Source: Dactylonectria macrodidyma
Taxonomy: Eukaryota > Ascomycota > Sordariomycetes > Hypocreales > Nectriaceae
Assembly (NCBI GenBank): GCA_020744425.1
Contig: JAGMUV010000018.1
Location: 310,001-374,000, forward strand
Reading direction: 5' to 3'
DNA length: 64,000 nucleotides
Position numbers and translations under genes: made by a program. Below the pieces are notes generated by a model. It was not told the DNA's origin. It saw only the letters and a list, made by a program, of their open reading frames with translations, and did not search any database. Shown here one piece after another: positions 18,281-28,684 of the stretch (positions within the stretch are counted from its first letter, which is position 1; each line of letters begins with the position of its first letter).

Positions 18281-20478
18281 ATGGCCAAAACCTCCGAGAC
18301 CGACACAGACGCCTTGATCGAGTCTATCGATCAAGGCACAAAATGCGAATGCAAGTCCTATCGGCACGCACGGAAGAAGGATGGGCGCATCGCAGTCGAA
18401 GAGGAAGTGGATGCTTTCCGTCCGACACTGCCAAAGGATGAGGCAGACGGCACTTATGCCCTCGTCGTAAACCGTCATTTCGGTGAAAAGCACGAGATCG
18501 AGTCCATGACTCTTCGGATAAACTCGCCCCATCTGCTCGAAGCATTCCGGACCGTCATCAAGTCATACTCGACTGTTGCGGCTGACTTTACACGCCCCTT
18601 TGAGCTATCGAGTCCATTCCAGATGCTCGTCCACTCATGGGATCGCCTTGACGCGTACCGCAAAGAAACCGACTCTCCACTCATGCGCATGCACCTCAAC
18701 CTACTCTTCCAGTTCATGGAGCAAGAAATCGGACCTGATAGAGAGGCCATTTTGACTATGCTCCTGCAGAAGAAGATCACCTACAAGCGAGCCTGGGTCA
18801 TATACCGCCCCGGAGACTTAGTCTATACGGAGATAATGCGCGTGCCGTGGCTGCTGCGTGTTCACAAAACGACTTATGAGGAGAGCACAACTGCAGGGCC
18901 ATATCTGACAGTGTACGCAAAGCATTGTGACGCGAATGACGAAAAGATTGGGGAAGCCAGCACTTCCTTCGTCATCTACCAGAAGGAGCATTTTGGCTCT
19001 GAGCATCCCGCGCAGATCGACACGCTGCCCATCTACCCGCGCGAATTCCTAAGCCGGGGTAAAGACCTCGAGGAGGAACTTCTCCTTCGGGGCAAGAGAT
19101 TTCTCGCAAATCGAGGTGTTCTCACGAGAGACTACGATGGTCTTGCACAGTACCTGAAAGAGCCTCCATGGGACTATTATGATCCTCGCATGGCCAACTT
19201 TGGTGCCGTTTGGTTACCTTTTACAGTAAGCGTGTCTCCTGATTCTTTCTCATTTCACCCCATCACACGTTACGCAACTAACACCCGGCAGGAAACTGGT
19301 CGAATTGTCCTGGATCGAAAGACGTTTGAAGAGGACAATTTCCAGAGCCACATCAAGATCCAGGAGCAGGATGATCCTGAGATCATGCTTTGCCCACCAT
19401 ACTCGGTGGGCTACTCTCTAGACCGAAAGGAGTGGTGCCGTTATCTAGTGGATAACTTGAGAGAGGTCGCTTGGAAGAATGACGCGTGGTCATCCTTGAT
19501 CCTGGATAATGACCAGAAAGGAATTTTGGAAGCCCTCGTCACTTCTCATCGATATCCCGAGAACTCTCGAAATCAACCTGAGCAGAAAGGAAAGGGCTTG
19601 GTTATTCTTCTGTTAGTGCTGACTGGACATGTTTTGATGCTGTTGTGCTAATCAAGGACCAGCCATGGCACCCCCGGATCTGGCAAGACACTATCCGCAG
19701 AAACATCAGCTGAGATGTCCAAGAAGGCTCTCTTATCTGCTTCACTGGGAGAGCTTAACAAATTTGACATGCAAGTAACCTTTAACTCCACATATGTCGC
19801 GATTGCCACACTAACTCGGAAATCCGTAGTCCCTGGCTTTTCGAACGGAAACTCAAGCAAGTTCTCCAGTACGCCACAATCTGGCAAGCCGTTGTCCTTC
19901 TGGACGAAGCCGATGTCTTTCTTGAAGCCCGCGACAATAGCTCTAGCAGCGGCGGCGGAAAAGGCCTCACTGCCCGCAACGCTCTTGTCGCTGTTTTCCT
20001 CAAAGAGCTGGAATATTTTTCCGGCATCGTCTTCTTGACAACCAACCGCCTCTCCAGCTTCGACGCCGCTATGAAATCACGTGTCCATCTTTCGCTCCGC
20101 TTCGCACCGCCTCATATCGACACGCGTCGCAGGATCTGGCGACTAAACCTCGAGACCGTGCCGCTCGACGAAACTGACATTGGTGGTGAAGAGAACGCTG
20201 ATGAAGCAGCCGACTTCCTGGTGCAGTTCGACTTGAATGGGAGAGAAATATCCAACGCGCTGAACACGGCGAGGACAATTGCGAGATTTGAGAAGACGAA
20301 ACTCAACGTGCAGCATATCGAAAGGGTTCTGAAGGTCAGGCAGACGTTTGATAAGCATCTCAAAGAGGAGTCAAGGCGTCTAGCGAGGGTGAGTCATCCT
20401 GGGAAGGATGGCGTGTCCAGTTTCAAGCTTTTGAGGCGAGACTCAATCATCTCGCAATACGGAGAGGATGACAGTTAA
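18281..20478 (+). CDS. AAA+ ATPase, Bcs1/DUF7025-type fungal family, four exons
   Basis: Exons 18281-19225, 19292-19611, 19663-19770 and 19830-20478 give 673 aa in frame. The first intron (66 bp) is a multiple of three and open, so it could be missed. The third (19771-19829) begins GCAAGT and is a GC-AG intron; only this choice keeps frame. The N-terminal 300 residues match the DUF7025-like region of fungal AAA proteins (L-R-I-N-S-P-H-L and P-F-E-L-S-S-P-F-Q-M-L-V-H). The ATPase domain has Walker A H-G-T-P-G-S-G-K-T (423-431), Walker B V-V-L-L-D-E-A-D (479-486), sensor 1 F-L-T-T-N-R and the S-R-V-H arginine-finger region. The family likely remodels protein or membrane substrates; the substrate is unknown. 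No mitochondrial signal is evident. Confidence 0.9.
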
Positions 20479-21128
20479 GGGGTTGAGTCACATTAGCAGA
20501 TTGCTGAGAATAGCTAGGGTTTCAAACAATTCCTCAAAACCTTTTTAGCGCAACACCGCCGTAACTTGGAGGAGAAATTCTATTGTCTCATCTCAAACAT
20601 ACTCTCTATGACTAGTCACCTTTCCCCATCACCTCGTGTCTACTACCACACAAGCAGTTCACGTGTGATATCTAGCAGCATGCCGACTGAGCTAAATTTC
20701 TCTGGGTTGTTAGTATGCCCCCGGTATCAATTGGCTTCACATACCATGATAACACAAGCCGTAACAAGTATCGGAGCTCCGATTGGCGTCGGCTTCCTAC
20801 AACCATCGGCAAATATTATTCGGCAGCATGTGTCTCGGCACTCGGCAGCTTCAGTACTATCCCTACCCTGTACTATGATTCAGGTATGCCGAACTTTGGT
20901 GAAATGATATGACAGCTTCAACTGTGCTGTAAAGCGATTGGCTGGGAACTCAGTCCAAGGGCTTCGTAATGAGGCGAGAGCGAATTGATTTGTCAGATGC
21001 CTATTAAGAAGACAAACTACGGTATAAAGGACAATCGACTACCAACTCATGCTGGAATGAACTCTCCTTCAGTTCAAGAATCAACCCGCCCTCCATACTC
21101 CCATATTTACCATAAAGAACATAAAATA
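20479..21128. promoter_or_regulatory. Upstream region of the NmrA-like pseudogene with CGG repeats
   Basis: No coding feature. CGG triplets occur at 20807, 20821, 20836 and 20843. The last two form CGGCACTCGG (20836-20845), identical to a site upstream of the FAD monooxygenase. CGG direct repeats spaced by four bases are plausible Zn2Cys6 binding sites. Confidence 0.5.
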
Positions 21129-21716
21129 ATGGCATCGAAGCTTATAGTCGTGGTTGGCGCAACTGGTGGCCAGGGTGGTGCTGTCGTTCAAGCATTCCTC
21201 GGCAAGTCGAACTGGAAAGTCCATGGAGATTTAGTCACTGACTTCTCATGATATAGCCGGCGGCGGACAAATGGGTTCAGCTGTACCCTACAAACCCCAA
21301 AGCCGGATACCCGTGCCTGGGAGACCACCGAACAAATACAGGCATATTCGTTCAAGCTCTTGTTAAGAACAAGCCGCGGGGAGGTACATACGTCAAGTGT
21401 AGCGTCGAGGATCTCACGCTCGAGTCGTATCTCGCACTTTGGGGCAGAGCCAGCGGGATTGCTCCCGGCCCAGACGCGACTCAAGTCATTCAAGTCTCTC
21501 CTGAGACATATATCAAGCTCTTTGGCCATATGGCGAGGAGCAGGCTAAACAGTGGGCCTTGTCCAAGTTTATCCTGGAACACGGGCTGAAGGGCGGGATG
21601 GGGCTTTATTTTTACAAGGATGCACAGCAATTCATGTCCAAGAACGAGATCTCCTCGCTGAAGAGTGTTGAGGAGTCTCTCAAGGACGTCGACTGGAAGG
21701 CCCATGGATTCTGATT
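21129..21716 (+). pseudogene. NmrA-like/SDR-type NAD(P)-binding protein, internally deleted pseudogene
   Basis: The start reads M-A-S-K-L-I-V-V-V-G-A-T-G-G-Q-G-G-A-V-V-Q-A-F-L, the NAD(P)-binding G-x-x-G-x-x-G Rossmann turn of NmrA-like proteins. About 35 codons later the frame hits stops, and a large central part of the expected roughly 300-aa protein is missing. Sequence from about 21260 reads L-Y-P-T-N-P-K-A-G-Y and T-N-T-G-I-F-V-Q-A-L, continuing through S-V-E-D-L-T-L-E-S-Y. A further frameshift near 21530 precedes the C-terminal S-K-F-I-L-E-H-G-L-K-G-G and the D-W-K-A-H-G-F end. The paralogues act as redox sensors or reductases; this copy should be inactive. Confidence 0.75.
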
Positions 21717-22296
21717 TTGACCACCGCATGGAAGAGATTTTACACGTAAGCCAAGTCAAAAAGGGTAGAGTTGGCCTCCAGTTCCACCATTTCACTTAGC
21801 AAGAAGACACTCCTTATAGTAATGTGATGCTTGGTTACTTTAGATGCCTCTCGTTTAGCATTTCTCCTAGGCAGTCTAAAAACATGTGTTGATTATCATG
21901 GAGACTCGATGAAGGCATGTTTAGAGACTCCCATATATAAATGATAACATAAAGATGGTAAACATAAGAAGACATTACATCGATCTTCCTCTTATTCAAC
22001 CTCGTGCCCGAGCCAGTCTAGCGCAATGGCGAGGTTCACTAAAATATCTCTAGGGTTGATTTAGGCTATCCTCCGCCGTCAGGATGGGTTTTATGAGGAT
22101 TGAATAGGTACCGATGGAGCTGTACTGAGTCTTGCTAGGAATGTGGCTCATGAATAACAAGGACCAAGTTGCTGGACCTATGAATTGCGAGGAAGAGAAC
22201 TGGAATAATTGGCACTTGAATCTATGCACTTGTTAAACTACTGATCTCCATGTAGACCATTTAATTATGGCATTCGCAACATCAAATGCCGCTGGC
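21717..22296. other. Intergenic, no gene seen
   Basis: Downstream of the NmrA relic and of the convergent monooxygenase. Slightly AT-rich, with no ORF or repeat that can be supported. Confidence 0.5.
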
Positions 22297-24300
22297 TCAG
22301 TTCTTGCCATCATCGTTCAGATACCATGTTGAGTCAGATCCATCCAATTCCTTGGTAGAAAAGCCATTCCCGAGGTACGAAAAACGATTGGCCTTAGAAG
22401 CATAGACATACTCCCAGTCTTCTCCTCTGAAGCGCTCCAGCATGTGGAAAAAGTGAATCCTGCTTCCCGGGTGCAAAGCTGTCACGGGCCCGTTTTCGGT
22501 CCCATTCTTGAACCACGAGGCACAGCTTCCAGCCCACGCGGTCCGAGGCATGAATGCTTGCGTGTGCTCAGTCAGTTCGCGAACAGCTGCTAGGCTAGGA
22601 GATATGGCTTTGATGCGTTCTGTCTGGCATTTCTGGATGATGTCCACGATGTACTTGGCAAGGAGTTCGGTGATGGTAAAGACGCTTCCATGTCCGATCG
22701 GAGCGCTCGGACCTAGGAATACTATTATAACCGTCAGTAAGGTGACGGAACCGTATTAGATACGCAGCAGCTCACCGAAGTAGTTTGGTAGGTTGGGCAC
22801 AGCGCAAGACATGTATGCTTCTGGTAATTCTCTTGTCCATACGTCTTGAAGGTTCCCTGCTCGGCCAACAATAGGAAAGCGTGGGCAGAAGGACACATCG
22901 AAACCTGTCGCACAGACGATAGCATCCACCTCGAAGGTCCGTCCAGACTTAGTGACAAGCCCCTTGGGTGTGATTCGAACGATAGTGTCGCAAACGACTT
23001 CCACGTTGGGCTGTGTCAATGACTCGAGGTAGCCAACTCCTGGCGTGAGTCTGCGGCAGCCCACTGGAAACGAAGGAATGAGGGCTTTGGCCAGGACTTC
23101 ATCGCCTCCCAAAGCGGCCTTCATGTGGTTGATAACGGCCTGTGTCACATACTGGTGAGTTTCGGAGCCTTTTATTGTCTGGTTCAGAATGGTTAGCAGT
23201 GCGTGCCAGCAGCCTTGTTTGAAGATGAGCCTCACAAGATAAAAGTTGCTATTAACTTGCTCCTCAACAGCTTTGACAAACACCATGTAGAACTCAGGGT
23301 CGTCTTTGAACCTAGCGATCTGCGCCGGCGTGAAATTCCCTTCCTCATCGTACTCTATCTTCTCCAAAACGCCTGCTGCCTTGCTCATCTCCAGTAATGT
23401 GAGGCGAGGGGGGAAAATCCATGTTGGCTCACGGATGAAATGAACCAGCTGGCTTGCATCTATCATAACGATGCGTTAGCTGTGCGGTATAGAATGCCCT
23501 CCTCTTCTCACTCAAAGATTACTCACCTTGCTGCATGACGGGAACAATCTGTACACCAGAAGAACCGTTGCCGATCACAGCCACCTTTTTACCTGCCCAG
23601 TCAAAGCCCTTTGTCCAGTTAGCACTGTGGACAAGAGTCCCAGTAAAGTCATGTAAACCAGGGATTTCGGGCCACTTCCAGTGGCTTTGGTCACGGCACG
23701 TGTTAGTTATAGGTTTCAGTACAGATCTTGGAGATAGACTCACTTCAAGATTCCACTGGCATTTAGTAGAAAGTCGCAATGGTCATCAAAAGTAGTGGCC
23801 GTCTTCAAGTTTTTGATGGTGACTTTCCAGGTTCCAGTCCCTTCGTTCCAGTAAGCGCCAACTACCTGGTGCTCCGTTTTGAGCTCTTCGCGCATGCCCT
23901 CATCCTCACAGAGCTTGCAGAGGTAGGCCTGAATCTCCTCGGCTGAGGATAAAAAGTTACTCCATTCGTGGTTAGGTTTCCAAGAAAACTGGTAATTGTG
24001 CGACGGGAGATCGCACTTGCATCCAGGGTATCTGTTCTCGTACCAGGTTCCTCCAACCTCGGGGTTCTTTTCGTAAACGACGTGCTTGTAGTTGGTGAGT
24101 TTCTTGCGCAGAGTCCGCACCACATTCAGGCCGCTGGCACCCGCTCCAATGGTGATGATACGGATTTTCCTCGCAGTGCCGATGGGTTCCTCATTGACTT
24201 CATACGGCTGATCAGATGTAGCAGGCGCCCGACTTGCCGTACTTTGATTGTGCGATGTGCTAAGGTGTAGGCTAAGTTGGTTTAGTCGTGAGGCAGCCAT
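22297..24300 (-). CDS. FAD-dependent Baeyer-Villiger-type monooxygenase, four exons
   Basis: Exons 24300-23744, 23684-23527, 23459-22776 and 22721-22297 (introns 59, 67 and 54 bp) give 607 aa in frame. An FAD-binding G-A-G-A-S-G lies at 52-57, followed by G-G-T-W-Y-x-N-R-Y-P-G. The Baeyer-Villiger fingerprint F-x-G-x-x-x-H-x-x-x-W occurs at 199-209 (F-T-G-T-L-V-H-S-A-N-W), and the NADPH-binding G-N-G-S-S-G at 224-229. Type I enzymes of this family insert oxygen next to a ketone or aldehyde using NADPH and O2; the substrate cannot be told. Two CGGCANTCGG repeats lie 190-225 bp upstream of the ATG. It lies beside a Zn2Cys6 gene and near a CMD-like enzyme, which suggests a small catabolic or secondary-metabolism cluster. 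Confidence 0.9.
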
Positions 24301-24492
24301 CTTGTGTGGGTGGAGCTTGGTGTTGCCGATGAGTATGTTGGCGGTGATTTAGAGAGGCACGAAGGGAGTCGAGATGATGCAAATTAATTGGTATTGGAAC
24401 TTGAAGGCTTTTGTTTACAATCGAAATGCTTTTCTCGTAGTGCGAACGACTAGCTGATGTCGCAATAAGATTCATGTCGTATGTTTGAGTCT

Positions 24493-24523
24493 CGGCACTC
24501 GGCAATAAAAGCGCGGCATTCGG
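24493..24523 (+). promoter_or_regulatory. Paired CGGCANTCGG sites upstream of the monooxygenase
   Basis: CGGCACTCGG (24493-24502) and CGGCATTCGG (24514-24523) are two CGG-N4-CGG direct repeats in the same orientation, 11 bp apart. CGG triplets are the half-sites of GAL4-type zinc clusters. The same decamer consensus appears at 20836 and 27590. Binding by the neighbouring regulator is inference. Confidence 0.5.
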
Positions 24524-25023
24524 CAGTCACCTTGACACCTTTCCTTGGCAACACCCTCCCGACAGCTACCTTTCCGTCGTAATTACACAAACTGGAATGG
24601 GACAGTCACGGTTGATGAAGTGTTGATGCGAGGAAGGGTTGAATTTGACACGGCCCGTGAAGTACTGACGCGTTGGCAGGCGGGAGACTACAACTCAACC
24701 CATCTCAGACATGGCATGGAAGAAAGTGGATCAAACTTCCAAGTGGGCTGGAAGAGCAGTGTTTGACGGGCAAGATTGAAGTGACATTTCAAGTAATTTA
24801 CAATGCGTTCGGCGCCGAGCTTCTGTTTTAGTCCAAAAGACCAGGCTAGCACACATCACTTTTATTGAAAGACGCCTGGCTTCTACTTTGCTCAAACGGA
24901 TTCTCCGAGCAAGTACGCTCATTATTCTAGGCAATCCAATTCCACGAAAAAAGCTATACATCTATCAACGACGATCCATGAGCCAGTAATAATGATAGTG
25001 GCATCCTTGCTCGCCGGCTAGGT

Positions 25024-25035
25024 CGGACATGTCCG
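25024..25035. promoter_or_regulatory. CGG-N6-CCG palindrome upstream of a Zn2Cys6 gene
   Basis: CGGACATGTCCG is a perfect palindrome with CGG half-sites 246 bp before the regulator's ATG. It could be an autoregulatory zinc-cluster site or a chance palindrome. Confidence 0.35.
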
Positions 25036-25280
25036 GCTTCCCAGAGACAGAGAGCCCCACCGGCCTCGGCTTAATTCTTGTCCCCGACTCTCTTTCTCCG
25101 CTTCTCTGCTTCTCTACTTCCCCAGCTTCCACAAGTTTGCCAACTTTATTGTCCGAACAAATCGGATGATGGACCTCGACTCATCAACCCCATCGACAAT
25201 CAATTTCGGTACTGAGCGAGCTGTGTGTACCTCACCTCGCAAGCCCTTACCTGCACTGAAGGCAGCTTCCAGGTCAAATC

Positions 25281-27433
25281 ATGGAGCCGAGACGCGCCAA
25301 CATTGTGTGTGTTGGATGTCACGCCCGCAAGGTACGGCTCAAGTCATACTACTCTCGGCCCATCGGCAAAGACTGACAACAAGGCCCGACTTATCAGGTC
25401 AAATGTGACTTGCAGGATGCGCCAGACGGCATATGCCACAACTGCCGCCGGGGCAATGTCAAGTGCATGTGAGCTTCCTTCTCTACTCCTTCCAAGACCC
25501 GCCTGGGACTCGCAGAAGAAAAGTAATATACGATCTAACTCGTATATGAAACCAAACAGTCGGCGAGATGGTGTCCGTAAGAAGCGCCGAACACTCGGTA
25601 GGCCCCGGGACAATCAGCCGATTGCTATACAATCGCCCGTCAGCGTTTATCCATTGAGCCCGGCGTCTCGGGTAGGAGTTGTTACCTCGGCAGCTACGTA
25701 TTCGGCTCATCATGCCTCTTCGGCACAACAAGACTCTTCGCCGCCAACTAGTCACCGCTCTTGTCTCATCACCAACGACTCCCTCCTAGCGTACGATCCA
25801 GTCTGCGATCCCACCCAAAGCGAGAGCTTGGCACCCAGAATCCCTTCGGCTCGAGATGCCATCCTCCGCATAACCCAAGCTGACGTCCTTCCTCCGCCGG
25901 CTCTTCGGCAGGCCCTCAAGGATGCCTTTGCCCAGCACCTCGCACCTTTCTTCCCGGTTCTCGAACCCGGTGACTTGTCTGACCCCGGTGCCTCGGTCCT
26001 CGTCCAACAAACCGTTTGTCTCGCTGGCAGTCTCACGCGTCACGATCAGAAGGGCCTCTTGTTGGCCTATGAGCAGTATGAAAAAGTCAAGACGCTGTTG
26101 CATGTAGACTACGAGTCTGATAGTCTGGCGTTGCTCAAGACATTCTGCATTCTGTCATGCTGGAGCCCTGCGTCCCCTCATCTTGTGACGCTGGATGGGC
26201 CATGGCATTGGACCGGTATGGCGAGCCGGATGGCGGTACAATTGGGCCTTTACGCCAAGCCCTTGCATGGGAAAGATGAGAGAAGTGCATGTCATCGTCG
26301 AATACTGTGCCATATCCATGTGCGTCTACCATCCTTGCCGAAGCATCTCATGGCCAGGTCCATCCCTTCCCAAGTGTAGATACAAGCTGCACTCTTATCC
26401 CACGCGACGGTCCAGCAGCCCACATTCTAAGTTCCAATTCTAACTTTTGTTTTAGAACAGTGAGATCTTAATGGGTATGTGCTGGGACAGACTACCTGGG
26501 CTAAGGGCTCATGAACACCACCTGCAGCCGCTCACAGTGGATGATTTCGCAACCAAGGACATATCCGCTTTAGTTTCCATACATCTCACGTCACTCCTTG
26601 GCATCATTACCACCATCGTAAAACTAAACAGAAAGAAGGAGCTGTGTTCAGGCGACATTTCCCAGGTTCTCAGGTCTCTATCCAATTGGCAGCGAAATCT
26701 ACCTAACGAGCTGCGACCGTACAGCGTCAACAGCACTAGGAAACCCTTCCACCTTGCCAGCTGTCAGATCTTCATTTGCTATTTTACAGCAATCATTATT
26801 TCGCAAATGATTAGCCAAGATGTTAGGGGCCATTGGCGAACTTCAGCACCGTCGGTTCTGGCTGCTTCCTGCACTGCCCGTCTCTACGACGACATCAACT
26901 GCAGGGAGCAGTCTGCCCATCTTATTCATGTTGACGCATACTTTTGTCTGGTAGCAGGCGCGGTCTTGATCTTCTATAGTCCAGGGTCTCCAGGCAAGGA
27001 GTCTGAGCGTGCGAGGGACGTCGACGTTCTTCTCTCAACCCTGCAAGTCCTTAGCGTTAAGTATGGAGGCGCTCGACTCGTCTTGGCAAAGCTGCAACAA
27101 CTAAAACAGGATGTCGAGAGCGGCAGAAGCCAACCTACCTTTTTTTTGAACAGCCCACAAAGTGGCGGGATGGAGCCCTGCTTGCCGTGGGTCGTCAACA
27201 CAGTAAAAGACTGGATGGGCGAGCTTTTTCCGTTTCCACCCAGCTTCTGCGAACGAATGGACCTACTAGAACCTTCTTGTAACCAGAGAGATCCAGGCTT
27301 GGCGGATGAGATTGTAGCTATCGGGCAGTGTGAGGATGTGCCTGTTGGGCAGTCCTTAGATGGCGTCTTCTCCTTGGTGGACATTCTAGACTTGGATTTC
27401 GACATGTTCAATGATGCCGAGTACCAGCTGTAG
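25281..27433 (+). CDS. Zn(II)2Cys6 transcription factor with fungal-specific regulatory domain, four exons
   Basis: Exons 25281-25331, 25398-25468, 25560-26319 and 26456-27433 give 619 aa in frame. The zinc cluster C-x2-C-x6-C-x9-C-x2-C-x6-C is assembled across the first intron (V-C-V-G-C-H-A-R-K joined to V-K-C-D-L), which is a common intron position in this family. It is followed by a basic R-R-D-G-V-R-K-K-R-R. The fungal-specific TF domain begins near residue 150, with the hallmark W-H-W-T-G-M-A-S-R-M-A-V-Q-L-G-L and L-Q-P-L-T-V-D-D-F. The third intron (136 bp, GTGCGT...TTTTAG) is the least certain because a D-R-L-like stretch expected there is poorly matched. The position between monooxygenase and CMD genes suggests a pathway regulator. 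Confidence 0.8.
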
Positions 27434-27794
27434 CAAGACGACATTACCAGCCTCAGGTTAATGATGAATCCTTCTCATGTAGCACTTTGCCTATCGTTGG
27501 CTGCTTTATGCTTATCGCAATGTGCAAGACGTATTAGCATTCCCTCGGCAGTAGACTAGCTCGAGCAAGGAACTTGTCACTCGGCGTATCGGCAGTCGGT
27601 AAGAAGCATTCGGTACATGATACAAGTAGCCCAACTCAAATTCTGGTCACTAGTGACATCAAAATCTCAGTTATATATGCTGCAGTATTGTCATTTGAAC
27701 ACGTCACAGCTCTCGTCGGTTCTCTCATCATCTCTCCTCCTACACCAGTCAGCCGCAACACGTCATTAACTAAGAGAGCACCTTTCATCGCATC
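27434..27794. promoter_or_regulatory. Promoter of the CMD-like gene with CGG repeats
   Basis: No ORF. CGG triplets occur at 27546, 27582, 27590, 27597 and 27611. CGGCAGTCGG (27590-27599) fits the CGGCANTCGG consensus seen upstream of the monooxygenase and NmrA pseudogene. It lies 196 bp before the ATG at 27795. Confidence 0.5.
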
Positions 27795-28273
27795 ATGGCA
27801 CAACCCTCCGAAAAGCTTATTCTAGGCGCGCAAATGACACGAGAGTTTCTCGGCCAGGGCCTCCTCGATGAGATTCAAGCCAACTCCGTGAGTCCTCACA
27901 CCCCTCGCTGTATGGTGAATGCATCGAGACTAACACTCCATGTGAACTGCAGCGTGATGACCTTGCTAGCCGCGTCGGAGCCGAGTACATTGCAGAGGTC
28001 TGCTTTTCCAGCTACGCGCGCCCTGGCCTCGAGTTCAAGGAACGATCCCTGATGAACATCGCCATGATGATTGCGTTGAATCGGACGCCTGAGCTCCGCA
28101 TTCACATCCGCGCAGCGCTTCACAATGGGCTTTCGGAAGTTCAGATCGTAGAAGCCTGTCGACATGCCATGATCTATTGCGGTGTTCCAGCGGGGAGAGA
28201 AGCTTTGACTGTGGCCAGTGAGGTCCTCAGCAGCGCAAAGGAGCCGAAAGCGCGTGATATCAAGCTGTCTTAG
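27795..28273 (+). CDS. Carboxymuconolactone decarboxylase-like (AhpD-fold) protein, two exons
   Basis: Exons 27795-27887 and 27953-28273 (65-bp intron with CTAAC branch point) give 137 aa, the usual size for a single-domain gamma-CMD family member. Typical family features are E-R-S-L-M-N-I-A-M-M-I-A-L-N-R, E-L-R-I-H-I-R-A-A-L-H-N-G-L, E-V-Q-I-V-E-A and H-A-M-I-Y-C-G-V-P-A-G. No C-x-x-C peroxidase motif is present, so a decarboxylase, lactonase-like or cyclase role is more likely than alkylhydroperoxidase activity. Several fungal biosynthetic and aromatic-degradation clusters contain such a protein. It shares an upstream CGG-N4-CGG repeat with the monooxygenase. Confidence 0.85.
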
Positions 28274-28684
28274 CCTACTAGAGTATTCTCTATAGTATAC
28301 CATAGTAGTTTAAATCTCCTCTCAGCTCCAGTGCAACTCCTCCTGAGAATTGCCAACCAATTCGCTCCCCTCCTATCGCCAGCCTCGTTAGCCCCGCGGT
28401 TCCAAACAGGCACCCTATAAGTGAGACAACCTAGAGACGAGATAAAACATGAGTGTCCCCGTACGGTGAATTGCTGAACTACGATTGAGCAGACCCGGGT
28501 GATCTCACTCGGAGTGCCCGAATGCAAATTCTAATGAAGACTCGCTCAGACTCCCTACTAAGTCAAACTAATCCATTTATGCAATTCTGTTCTCTTCCTC
28601 ATATACTTGCTGTGCCTCGTTGCACACTACTACTCCCCAAAGAGCCCAAGATTGACAGGGACCGTCGCCTAGTCTTCCATCTTC
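28274..28684. other. Convergent intergenic region
   Basis: 411 bp between the CMD-like gene and the MFS transporter, which converge. It presumably holds both 3' ends; no ORF or repeat stands out. Confidence 0.5.

Larger units (their letters stand above)
24301..25280. promoter_or_regulatory. Divergent intergenic region, monooxygenase and Zn2Cys6 genes
   Basis: 980 bp between divergent genes; no ORF is credible. It carries two CGG-N4-CGG direct repeats (24493-24502 and 24514-24523) on the monooxygenase side and one CGG-N6-CCG palindrome (25024-25035) on the regulator side. Confidence 0.55.
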
